The notes beneath the pieces were generated by a model. It saw nothing but the letters and a program-made list of their open reading frames with translations. It made no database searches and had not been told where the DNA came from. Shown here in pieces: positions 57,016-64,000 of a DNA stretch of 64,000 bases. Both the position numbers and the translations under genes were made by a program. The DNA is from Collimonas rhizosphaerae (GTDB lineage: Bacteria > Pseudomonadota > Gammaproteobacteria > Burkholderiales > Burkholderiaceae_D), in the NCBI RefSeq assembly GCF_038896935.1, contig NZ_JBANDC010000006.1:239796-303795 (forward strand), in the 5' to 3' direction. Position 1 is the first letter of the stretch. Each line of letters opens with the position of its first letter.

Positions 57016-57717
57016 TTATTTCGCCGCGCGCACCACTGCGGCATTGACGCCGTTATCTGACAACTTTCCGCGTATCCGGTTCATTGTTTCCAGCTGGTTA
57101 AACGGACCCACCCGCACCCGGTACAAGGAGCCGGTATCGGCCTGGCGTTCGCTGATCTTGGCTTCGAAACCCATCAAGGCCAGCCGCGCCTTGGCGCTTT
57201 CCGCTTCGCTCTGCTCGCGGAAGGCGCCTACCTGCAGGAAATAGATCCAGTTGTCGTCAGCCGCCGTGGCTTTGCTCTTGGCTTCGGCGATGTCGCCGGC
57301 GACTTTCTTGGTCTTGTCGGCGGTGGATTTGTCGACAATGGGAGCCGACTTGTCCTGCGCCTTGGCGACCAGGGCATCCAGCTTCTTCTCGGCCGCCACG
57401 TTAGGCGGCACGCCGTCGGCGCCCGGCGGCGGCGGTGTGAACGCCTTGGCGGCTTCCTTGGCCGCATCCTTGTTACCGTATAGCGACTTGTTCGGATCCG
57501 GCAGCTGGTCCGGGTTCGACGGCGCCGGCGCGGGCGTAGCCGCTGGCGCGGTGATGGCCTCCGGCGCTTTTTCGGTTTTTGCTGTCTTGTTGGTGAACGG
57601 CGTCGGCGTCTTGGTGATCATGATCGCCACCACCACGGCTATCGCCAATCCGATGATCAGGCCGAAGATCAGGCCCAGTAAGGTACCGCCAGCTTGTTTC
57701 TTGTTAAGTTTGCTCAT
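57016..57717 (-). CDS. SPOR-domain membrane protein
   Basis: A 233-residue bitopic protein: short cytoplasmic N-terminus, one membrane helix (about residues 12-33), a Pro/Ala/Lys-rich periplasmic linker (about 40-150) and a C-terminal SPOR domain (about 155-233, with WIYFLQVGAFREQSEAESAKARL and YRVRVGPFNQLETMNRIRGKL). SPOR domains bind denuded septal peptidoglycan, so a role in cell division resembling FtsN or DedD is likely. Located between argS and dsbA. Confidence 0.92.
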   Translation of the reverse strand: MSKLNKKQAGGTLLGLIFGLIIGLAIAVVVAIMITKTPTPFTNKTAKTEKAPEAITAPAATPAPAPSNPDQLPDPNKSLYGNKDAAKEAAKAFTPPPPGADGVPPNVAAEKKLDALVAKAQDKSAPIVDKSTADKTKKVAGDIAEAKSKATAADDNWIYFLQVGAFREQSEAESAKARLALMGFEAKISERQADTGSLYRVRVGPFNQLETMNRIRGKLSDNGVNAAVVRAAK

Positions 57718-57748
57718 ACTTCCCCAATGACATCCTGGTTACTGACCG

Positions 57749-57771
57749 TCTCCGGCAACTGCTGCCGGAGA
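57749..57771. other. Stable hairpin between argS and the SPOR gene
   Basis: Perfect 9-bp arms TCTCCGGCA and TGCCGGAGA with a 5-nt loop in the 69-bp gap. There is no T-run, so it is not a typical terminator; it may stabilise or process the argS-SPOR mRNA. Confidence 0.5.
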
Positions 57772-57786
57772 TCGCCGATTGTAGAT

Positions 57787-59535
57787 TCACATGCGGGCTG
57801 GTGCCGATACGCCGATCAGCGCCAAGCCGTTGCGCAACACCTGCCGGGTTGCGTACATCAAGGCCAGGCGCGCCATCTTCAGCGCCTCGTCGTCCACCAG
57901 GACCCGCTCAGCATTGTAGTAGCTATGCAGCTCGCCCGCCAAATCGCGCAGGTAAAACGCCACCTGGTGCGGCCCCAGCTCTTCCAGCGCGTGCTGCAGC
58001 ATGTCCGGATATTCCGCCAGCTTGGCCAGCAGGCTGGCTTCGCGCGGCGCGGTCAGCGGGCTCAGGTCGACCGAACCCAGGCCGGCCTCGTCGCCGGTCC
58101 ACTGCGCCAGCACCGAACAGATGCGGGCGTGGGCGTACTGCACGTAGTAGACCGGGTTTTCGTCGGACTTGGCCAGCGCCAGGTCGACATCGAACACGAA
58201 TTCGGTATCCGCCTTGCGCGAAATCAGGAAGAAACGCACCGCGTCGCGGCCGCGCGTCAGGTCGCGCGGGCTGTCTTGCGCACCGTCCACGGCAGCGCTG
58301 TCTTCGCCCGCCGACCATTCGATCAGGTCGCGCAGGGTGACGTAGGAACCGGCGCGCTTGGAAATCTTCACTTCCTCGCCGTTCTTCATGACCGTCACCA
58401 TCTTGTGCAGCACATAGTCCGGATAACCTTGCGGGATGCCGAGGTTGACCGCCTGCAAGCCGGCGCGCACGCGGGCGATGGTGCCGTGGTGGTCGCTGCC
58501 CTGGATATTGATGACCTTGCCGAAACCGCGCTGCCATTTGACCACGTGGTAGGCGACGTCGGGCACGAAGTAGGTATACGTGCCGTCGGTCTTCTTCATG
58601 ACGCGGTCTTTGTCGTCGCCATAGTCGGTGGTGCGCAGCCACAGGGCGCCATCCAGCTCATAGGTGACGCCGGCGGCGTTCAGCGCATGGACCGTGGCGT
58701 TGACCTTGCCATCCTTGTACAGCGAGGTTTCCAGGTAATAGTTGTCGAACTTGACGCCGAAGGCCTGCAAATCCAGGTCCTGCTCGCGGCGCAGGTAGGC
58801 GACGGCGAATTTGCGCACCGATTCGATGTCGCTGATGTCGCCGCTGGCGGTGACCGGCTCGCCATCGCTGGCAGCGACCGTCTTCCCGGCCAGGAAATCC
58901 TTTGCGATATCGGCAATGTAGTCGCCGTTGTAGGCGCTTTCAGGCCATTCCGCATCGCCCGGCTTGAAACCGTTGGCGCGCGCCTGCACCGAAGTCGCCA
59001 GCGTGGCGATCTGGACCCCGGCGTCGTTATAGTAGAACTCGCGGGTGACGTCGAAACCTTGCACCTCGAACAGCGCCGACAAGGCATCGCCCAGCGCCCC
59101 TTGGCGGCCATGGCCGACGTGCAAAGGGCCGGTCGGATTGGCCGAAACAAACTCGACCAGCACTTTCTTGCCGGCGCCAAGCTGGCTCTTGCCGTATTCA
59201 GCCGCCTCTTGAAGAACGGTCTTGACCACTTGCTGCTTGGCCGCCGCCGTCAGGCGCAGGTTGATGAAACCCGGACCGGCGATTTCGGCGCTTTCGATCA
59301 GCTTGCCTTCTCCGGCGCCGGCCATCACGGCCGCCACCAGGGCTTGCGCCAGTTCACGCGGATTCTTTTTCAGCGGCTTGGCCAGTTGCATGGCGATATT
59401 GCAGGCGACATCGCCGTGCGACGGATCGCGTGGGCGCTCCAGCGTCACCGTCGGCTGCAGCTCGCTGCCGGCGATAATGGGCTGCAAGGCAGCGTTGAAA
59501 AGGTCGATGATCTGTTGTTTCTGTGGTGCAAGCAT
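57787..59535 (-). CDS. argS: Arginyl-tRNA synthetase
   Basis: A 582-residue class I synthetase. The N-terminal Add-1 domain precedes the HIGH-type motif HVGH (139-142) in NPTGPLHVGHGRQGALGD. The KMSKS position is the degenerate KISKRAG common in ArgRS, and the C-terminal anticodon domain (LLAKLAEYPDMLQHALEELGPH, HSYYNAERVLVDD) ends in LALIGVSAPARM. ATG at 59535 fits the family start. It is the first gene of the argS-SPOR-dsbA set. Confidence 0.97.
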   Translation of the reverse strand: MLAPQKQQIIDLFNAALQPIIAGSELQPTVTLERPRDPSHGDVACNIAMQLAKPLKKNPRELAQALVAAVMAGAGEGKLIESAEIAGPGFINLRLTAAAKQQVVKTVLQEAAEYGKSQLGAGKKVLVEFVSANPTGPLHVGHGRQGALGDALSALFEVQGFDVTREFYYNDAGVQIATLATSVQARANGFKPGDAEWPESAYNGDYIADIAKDFLAGKTVAASDGEPVTASGDISDIESVRKFAVAYLRREQDLDLQAFGVKFDNYYLETSLYKDGKVNATVHALNAAGVTYELDGALWLRTTDYGDDKDRVMKKTDGTYTYFVPDVAYHVVKWQRGFGKVINIQGSDHHGTIARVRAGLQAVNLGIPQGYPDYVLHKMVTVMKNGEEVKISKRAGSYVTLRDLIEWSAGEDSAAVDGAQDSPRDLTRGRDAVRFFLISRKADTEFVFDVDLALAKSDENPVYYVQYAHARICSVLAQWTGDEAGLGSVDLSPLTAPREASLLAKLAEYPDMLQHALEELGPHQVAFYLRDLAGELHSYYNAERVLVDDEALKMARLALMYATRQVLRNGLALIGVSAPARM

Positions 59536-59817
59536 AGGATAGGTAGTCAGTAATACTGGATTAATGCGAAAAATCTGTGGGGTTATCCGATCTCTCGGGC
59601 AACTTCCAGGCAATCTTGATTATTCCCGATTATACCGGCTTGGCATAGCAATCTTCACCCGGCTTGCCCGGGCAGGCTAGGGAATTCCCTAAATCCTGCT
59701 GTCCGCTGCAATCATCAAAAACTGCTGCTAAGATGCAGCGTCTCGGCCGGGGCGCTTTTTTGAGCATGTTTCCGGCTGCATCGATTTTGCCTTGCTTATT
59801 TATATACAGGAATTTTC

Positions 59818-60414
59818 ATGACCCAATCCACACCACGCGTAGCCGATCATCCAGCCCACCCGCAATTCCTCAGCCGCTGGTCGCCGCGCGCTTACGCCAA
59901 TGACGAGATTTCCGAACAAGAACTGCTGACCATCCTGGAAGCAGCCCGCTGGGCGCCGTCGTCCTACAACTCCCAACCTTGGCGCTTCGTCTTCGCCCGC
60001 CGCGGCACGCCGCACTGGACCAAGCTGCTGGGCCTGCTCAACGAATTCAACCGCAGCTGGGCGGAAAATGCATCGGCGCTGGTGATCGTCTTGTCGAAAA
60101 CCACGTTTGCGCCACCGGGCAGCACTGAAGAAGTGGCCATGCCGACCCATTCTTTCGACGCCGGCTCGGCCTGGGGCTACCTGGCGCTGCAAGCCAGTTT
60201 GTCCGGCTGGCATGCGCATGGCATGGCTGGTTTCGACAAGGAAAAGACACGTACTGAGCTGGGTGTACCGGCCAATTTCGCGATTGAAGCGGCGGTAGCC
60301 ATCGGCAAGATCGGCGACAAGGCCATGCTGCCGGAAGGTTTGCGCGCCAAGGAAGAGCCTAGCCCGCGGTTGCCTTTGCAGGCTTTGGTTTCTGAAGGGA
60401 CTTTCAAAGCCTAA
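59818..60414 (+). CDS. Nitroreductase-family flavoprotein
   Basis: A 198-residue FMN oxidoreductase. FLSRWSPRAYANDEISEQEL and AARWAPSSYNSQPWRFVFARR form the N-terminal FMN-binding part; GSAWGYLALQASLSGWHAHGMAGFD is the central helix, and AVAIGKIGDKAMLPEGLRAKEEPSPR the C-terminal motif. It probably reduces nitroaromatics, quinones or enones with NAD(P)H. CAGGAA lies upstream of the ATG, and a terminator follows. Confidence 0.93.
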   Translation: MTQSTPRVADHPAHPQFLSRWSPRAYANDEISEQELLTILEAARWAPSSYNSQPWRFVFARRGTPHWTKLLGLLNEFNRSWAENASALVIVLSKTTFAPPGSTEEVAMPTHSFDAGSAWGYLALQASLSGWHAHGMAGFDKEKTRTELGVPANFAIEAAVAIGKIGDKAMLPEGLRAKEEPSPRLPLQALVSEGTFKA

Positions 60415-60463
60415 AAAGCTTTGTGCATCTGCCTCCGTTTTTTGCGGGGAGCAAGATTCGATG

Positions 60464-60500
60464 CGGGTTAGCGGCCGGAGCTGCTAACCCGTATTTTATT
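60464..60500 (+). terminator. Rho-independent terminator after the nitroreductase gene
   Basis: Perfect 9-bp arms CGGGTTAGC and GCTAACCCG with a 10-nt loop, followed by TATTTTATTT, 49 bp after the nitroreductase stop. Confidence 0.75.
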
Positions 60501-60532
60501 TGTGGTGCTGAATTTTCAAGGCTAAGCCCGTC

Positions 60533-60901
60533 TGTTCGTTTGCTTGCAGAATTGACCCGGTCAGTTTGACCCGCCCGCCATACCTTCGCGAACGCCACAA
60601 CTCCGTCATAAGATCCCTCAAAACCCAATTCCTTCAGATCTTCATGGATCTGCTTCAATGTGCGCCGTTGCTTGCGTGATTTGGCCGCCTCGGTCTTTAA
60701 CAAAGCCGATAACTGGAACGCATATTTGTCGATTGCACTGGGCGAACGCCGCTCCGCGTAGGACGGCTCTGTGATTTCCGTACGCAGATAGCGCCGGGCG
60801 GTGTTTCTGGAGATGCCAAGGCGCCTGGCGAACTCTCCTAGAGGGACCTGGTCGCGAATGTGCCAGCGTCGAATAATGCCTAGTAATACCACGTCGATCA
60901 C
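60533..60901 (-). pseudogene. istA: Truncated IS21 transposase IstA
   Basis: About 123 residues of an IstA N-terminus: VIDVVLLGIIRRWHI, the helix-turn-helix LGEFARRLGISRNTARRYLR, then KQIHEDLKELGFEGSYDGVV and GQTDRVNSASKRT. At about 60533 the reading leaves the IS21 pattern, and the following residues up to the stop at 60404 have no resemblance. The DDE catalytic core is missing, so it cannot transpose. GTG at 60901 is the likely original start. Confidence 0.8.
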
Positions 60902-61010
60902 TCCAATCCCCCTACTCAATGTTGTGAGCAGAATTGTGTCTTAAACGTGGGGCAGTTTCGTGTGCAAATTATGCGGCAAAGTGGGCCAATTTTGGATGCA
61001 AATCAACACA
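60533..61010 (-). mobile_element. IS21-family remnant (one end plus truncated istA)
   Basis: One IS21-type end is recognisable: reading the minus strand from 61010, TGTGTTGATT starts a region with two related copies of a terminal repeat (AAATTGGCCCAC and AAACTGCCCCAC), as in the multiple terminal repeats of IS21-family ends. The truncated istA follows. The element stops near 60533; istB and the other end are absent. It marks the border between the core genes on the left and the T6SS island on the right. Confidence 0.75.
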
Positions 61011-61017
61011 CAGTGAA

Positions 61018-61560
61018 CTAGTAAGCAAACGGTCCTTGAACATCTTTGTATGTAGTGTATAGGTATGTGATTTCCCCTGTTAAATTAATATAAGATTTAT
61101 TTTTCCCCCATTCGGCGCTTTTGTAGCCGTTAGCCCAATGATCATTTTTGCCAAATCTTTCAGATATAAACGGTTCTTTGCCAGTCAAATCCACAATTCT
61201 GTAAAAAACCGGATTTTGAGATCTACCGACCAAAACAAGTCGATAGACCTGCCTACCAAAATATTTTCTGCCGCCGTGTGATTGAGTCTCCACTGCCGGA
61301 GAATTTTTATTCACTTGAAAATCTACAACAGAATAATCAATCGTCGTACCAAAATCATCTTTTTCAGAATTTCCTTGAAGTAAAATTTTCCCATTCAAAA
61401 TAACGCTACCATCGTCGGTACGTTGAATCATCCCAAATTTCGATGGGTAGACATCCCTGAACGAATTGTTCTTCGTAGTTGAACTCTTAGCATCTTCTGC
61501 AAAACCAATGTGCGCCAGAGAAGAAGCGAGTATAAAAATAAATATTCTTATCAATTTCAT
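61018..61560 (-). CDS. Hypothetical secreted protein, putative T6SS immunity protein
   Basis: A 180-residue protein with a clear signal peptide (MKLIRIFIFILASSLAHIGFA), mature part rich in polar and aromatic residues (FGRQVYRLVLVGRSQNPVFYRIVDL, ITYLYTTYKDVQG) and no recognised domain. The start overlaps the upstream lysozyme-like effector gene by 4 bp (ATGA), which implies balanced expression. Composition is far more AT-rich than the chromosome average in this window. A periplasmic protein encoded directly after a cell-wall-degrading effector is the normal layout for an immunity protein; function is inferred from context only. Confidence 0.7.
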   Translation of the reverse strand: MKLIRIFIFILASSLAHIGFAEDAKSSTTKNNSFRDVYPSKFGMIQRTDDGSVILNGKILLQGNSEKDDFGTTIDYSVVDFQVNKNSPAVETQSHGGRKYFGRQVYRLVLVGRSQNPVFYRIVDLTGKEPFISERFGKNDHWANGYKSAEWGKNKSYINLTGEITYLYTTYKDVQGPFAY

Positions 61561-63182
61561 GCTTTCTCTCTTATAGCAACCGTGATGTCCAATAATTCCC
61601 TAACAGTGGGAGCTTTGGTTGCGTCACACATATATTTAATAACGGTTATTCTGTCGTTGATAAAACCATTAAGCCAAGTTCTATGGGCGGTCAAATAATT
61701 GCTTTTATTTTCTTCCGCTCTTTCTGCAGCATTAACCTTGCCTACCTGCGCCTTTAATAAATATTCAGCGTGTTCTGCCGTCATGGTGTCGTTGATAAAT
61801 TCTTTGACATCTCCCGGCCCTAGATGGTGCGCCAGATATGCAACTTTGGCCTTCTCTCCATCGTTGAGAGTATCGATCTTGAATTTTGCCTTTGTCAACA
61901 TCGCCAGATTTTGCATGGCATAGTCTACTGCAGTATGAATTGCGTACTCAGCTTGGAGCCGTAAATCAAGCAATTTTTGTAGATTGCCATCACTGGCGGT
62001 GGCTCGCCCCGTCAAATGCGGCTTGGAAGATAATTGTCGTGCTATGGAGATTTTTCCTGGCGTGACAAAGGTGCCATTCTCAAGTTTGAATGCCGGAACC
62101 TCTTTAGTTTCCTCGCTTTTTTTATGCTTGATCGTGACAGTGGTCCTCGTCAACCATCCTTCTTTTTTAGCGCGTGCATTCAAAAATGTATCGTCGGTCA
62201 GGGCCATTTCTATCCAGGTTGCGTCCAGGAATTGAGTCATACCGCGAGCAGATGAATTTGGCGATGCCGAGTTGGGATCCCAAACAAAGGTGTTTATTTT
62301 CTTTTTCTTGACAACGGGCTTCCCTTTTTTATCAAGTACGGGCTCTTTTGTTTTTTTATTGATTACCGGAATTTCTTCTATCGTGAAAATAGTCGCGGCC
62401 TCGGCATTCATGATTGCCGCAATAGCCTGAGGAATCATTGCAGCTCGAGTGGCTGCAGCGACAATGTAGTCGTGATAAGCGAAATTTTGTATCAACTTCA
62501 AATTCAGCTTGTTCGGACATTCCATCGTGACTTCCTGCACTGGATGGCCTGCAGGCGAACGAGTGTCTGTGACAGCCCCCGGGGGCACGGTAGTTTTTGG
62601 CTTTGATGTTGAGCCGTCGGCAGCTGTGACTGGGGACGCTGATGCGGTAGCTCCCGGAAGTACTGGTGTCGGAGCCGCAGATGGCGTCCCTTCGTGCGTA
62701 CGCAGTTGCGACTGCACAGCCAGCTTTGGACTATGCAATCGCACATAGGTATTGACGCCTCTGGGACTGACCGTGGCGATATGCTTGGATTTGCCACTGA
62801 CAGTCTCAACCTCGACCTTCACAGTGCTGGACTTATTTTTTACATCAACGGGTGGTACTTCACCTTTGCTGTCGGTGACATGTTCGGCGGTTTCTCCATC
62901 CAAATGCAGCTTTACCTTCAGGTCTTTGATCGGCTTATTGAGCACATCCACAAACTGCATGAATAGAGTGCGCTCCTGGAATGCTTGTTCCTGATTGTGC
63001 GGCGCGGGTCTGAATTCGGGAACTGGGGCAGACGCGCCCGGAACCTGCAGGCGTTGTCCGATGTGAATCAAATTAATGTCGGATAGCTGATTCAACTCCG
63101 CAATGGCCTGCGGTGTAGAGTCGTGTAGCTTGGCGATTTTTGTAAGCGTATCGCCTCGTTGAACGGTATAGCTGCTGGTCAT
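61557..63182 (-). CDS. Putative T6SS effector: LysM, beta-sandwich and lysozyme-like domains
   Basis: A 541-residue protein without a signal peptide. Domains: LysM (residues 5-48, YTVQRGDTLTKIAKLH and IGQRLQVPG); a transthyretin-like beta-sandwich (about 70-150, FVDVLNKPIKDLKVKLHLDGE); a Pro/Ala/Ser/Thr linker (about 160-215); and a C-terminal domain (about 220-541) resembling lytic transglycosylases, with a candidate catalytic Glu261 in IMNAEAAT and SSARGMTQFLDATW (311-323). A Lys-rich insertion of about 40 residues (265-297) separates those motifs. The ATG shares one base with the vgrG stop and the end overlaps the putative immunity gene, an effector position for peptidoglycan attack in the periplasm of a rival cell. 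Confidence 0.8.
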   Translation of the reverse strand: MTSSYTVQRGDTLTKIAKLHDSTPQAIAELNQLSDINLIHIGQRLQVPGASAPVPEFRPAPHNQEQAFQERTLFMQFVDVLNKPIKDLKVKLHLDGETAEHVTDSKGEVPPVDVKNKSSTVKVEVETVSGKSKHIATVSPRGVNTYVRLHSPKLAVQSQLRTHEGTPSAAPTPVLPGATASASPVTAADGSTSKPKTTVPPGAVTDTRSPAGHPVQEVTMECPNKLNLKLIQNFAYHDYIVAAATRAAMIPQAIAAIMNAEAATIFTIEEIPVINKKTKEPVLDKKGKPVVKKKKINTFVWDPNSASPNSSARGMTQFLDATWIEMALTDDTFLNARAKKEGWLTRTTVTIKHKKSEETKEVPAFKLENGTFVTPGKISIARQLSSKPHLTGRATASDGNLQKLLDLRLQAEYAIHTAVDYAMQNLAMLTKAKFKIDTLNDGEKAKVAYLAHHLGPGDVKEFINDTMTAEHAEYLLKAQVGKVNAAERAEENKSNYLTAHRTWLNGFINDRITVIKYMCDATKAPTVRELLDITVAIREKA

Positions 63183-64000
63183 TATGCGTCCTCATTCGGG
63201 TCCACGGCTTCTTGGTTATGCCAATCTGCCCTTTCTAGTTGCTGCGGGTCGTCTTCAAGGCTGGTATGTACTACCCATTCACCACTGCCCAACAGGGCTG
63301 TGTACACCGTCGGCGTTTCTTCGTCTTTATGTCGGTCATTCCTACCGTCACCGCCAGTCTTGGTTTCAACTATAGCGCCGGTTTCTCCATGCTCTCGTGC
63401 GACGACATCGACACTGTGGCCGGGTTCGCCGTCCACAGCGCTGAGAACCTTCCAACGCAAGCTGTAGGGCGGTCCTCCTTTCGAGAAATCAGGTATCACG
63501 GCTGGTAAATTCTTAGGCCCAGGCAGGCTGTGCGAGGCTGCATGAGCTACGAAAGTGCCATTCGTTCCGTGTTCGATCCCAGCAGCGTTGTACTTGACGT
63601 AGCTGCCGCCGCCATTGATCAGCACTTCTTCCTTGGCGGTGATAGTGATGCGATTGGCGGTGTGGGTGATGTTGAGTTTGGATAGCAGGTTGATGCTGTC
63701 GGACAGCGCCTGCATATCAATGTCGCCAGTCCCGGCAGTCAACTTTATATTGGCTTTCTGGACGAACAGCCGGAACGTGTTTTTGATGCTTGCAAACAGA
63801 CTGTCTCCGCTGGCAATGGACAGGCTCTCGCCGGTAGTGATGGCAGTATGCTCATCGCTGGCAATGTGCGTCGATTGCGCGGTGGTGGTTTCTATGCCGG
63901 CAGGACTGGCCAGCACCAGATGTGGTTGGGCCAGTTCCGGGAAACTGCCTTCCTGCGCAGCACCGCCCTTGATCGCCTCGTTCTGCGCCTTGAGGATCTG
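63182..64000 (-). CDS. vgrG: VgrG spike protein, C-terminal part (gene continues beyond window)
   Basis: The last 272 residues of a T6SS VgrG/Rhs-type spike. The DUF2345 region (SIASGDSLFASIKNTFRLFVQKANIKLTAGTGDIDMQALSDSINLLSKLNITHTANRITITAKEEVLINGGGSYVKYN) is split here into its recognisable parts: KLTAGTGDIDMQA, ITITAKEEVLINGGGSYVKY and HAASHSLPGPKNLPA. A tail of about 90 residues follows (LRWKVLSAVDGEPGHS, ending in an acidic PNEDA) that may be a transthyretin-like docking module for the next-encoded effector. The gp27/gp5-like N-terminal part lies outside the window. Confidence 0.9.
   Translation of the reverse strand, partial: QILKAQNEAIKGGAAQEGSFPELAQPHLVLASPAGIETTTAQSTHIASDEHTAITTGESLSIASGDSLFASIKNTFRLFVQKANIKLTAGTGDIDMQALSDSINLLSKLNITHTANRITITAKEEVLINGGGSYVKYNAAGIEHGTNGTFVAHAASHSLPGPKNLPAVIPDFSKGGPPYSLRWKVLSAVDGEPGHSVDVVAREHGETGAIVETKTGGDGRNDRHKDEETPTVYTALLGSGEWVVHTSLEDDPQQLERADWHNQEAVDPNEDA

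Noticed and set aside
57694..59553. A 619-codon plus-strand open frame opposite argS
   Set aside because: argS is unambiguous from its HVGH and KISK motifs.
60404..60532. The last 42 codons of the IstA-like frame as part of the transposase
   Set aside because: They no longer match IS21 sequence after about 60533 and contain the nitroreductase terminator in the opposite strand.

Overview
The window is GC-rich, densely coded chromosomal DNA from a betaproteobacterium. The gene complement fits Burkholderiales, most likely Oxalobacteraceae (Collimonas/Herbaspirillum-like): a dadA-alr pair next to an Lrp regulator, a LiuR-type leucine cluster holding aceK, a bioFADB operon, argS-SPOR-dsbA, creBCD, and a type VI secretion (T6SS) vgrG island. 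The family-level placement is inference. I saw no rRNA, tRNA or CRISPR array.

Layout. 1-867: 5' part of a secreted amidohydrolase. 931-5294: Lrp-type regulator divergent from D-amino-acid dehydrogenase, alanine racemase and an M20 peptidase. 5477-9540: Bcr/CflA-type MFS exporter, RarD permease and the ribosome-bound ABC-F factor EttA with its terminator. 9602-14052 (minus): small AT-rich gene, DUF4337 membrane protein, and a three-gene Gtr-like glycan-modification set (DUF6311 membrane protein, GtrA, GtrB). 14264-20527: periplasmic asparaginase, MscS channel, HisC, MFS transporter, META/DUF4377 lipoprotein and a coupled alpha/beta hydrolase. 20701-24177: TAXI-TRAP transporter with DUF1850 protein. 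24178-26409 (minus): nitronate monooxygenase, metallo-beta-lactamase-fold hydrolase, DUF1289 protein. 26492-30105: creB-creC-creD with a perfect cre-tag ahead of creD.

30126-53453 is a 23-kb run of minus-strand genes. It encodes almost all of leucine/isovalerate catabolism (LiuR, isovaleryl-CoA dehydrogenase, both 3-methylcrotonyl-CoA carboxylase subunits, methylglutaconyl-CoA hydratase, HMG-CoA lyase, acyl-CoA ligase, thiolase). Inside it lies a biotin operon (P450-bioF-bioA-bioD-bioB) that runs straight into the biotin-carrying carboxylase subunit. aceK and a glyoxylate/hydroxypyruvate reductase are also embedded. The logic appears to be that leucine gives acetyl-CoA, biotin is the cofactor of the key carboxylase, and AceK steers acetyl-CoA carbon into the glyoxylate shunt. 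A LiuR-type 16-bp palindrome sits between liuR and a divergent metallo-hydrolase.

53592-60414: metallo-hydrolase, LysE exporter, SDR, DsbA, SPOR protein, ArgS and nitroreductase. From about 60.5 kb the DNA becomes accessory: an IS21 remnant, then a tightly overlapping minus-strand module of vgrG (cut by the window edge), a LysM plus lysozyme-like putative T6SS effector, and an AT-rich secreted protein that is the likely immunity partner.

The strongest candidates for something under-described are this effector-immunity pair and the P450 fused by overlap to bioF (a BioI-like route to the pimelate moiety in a betaproteobacterium).
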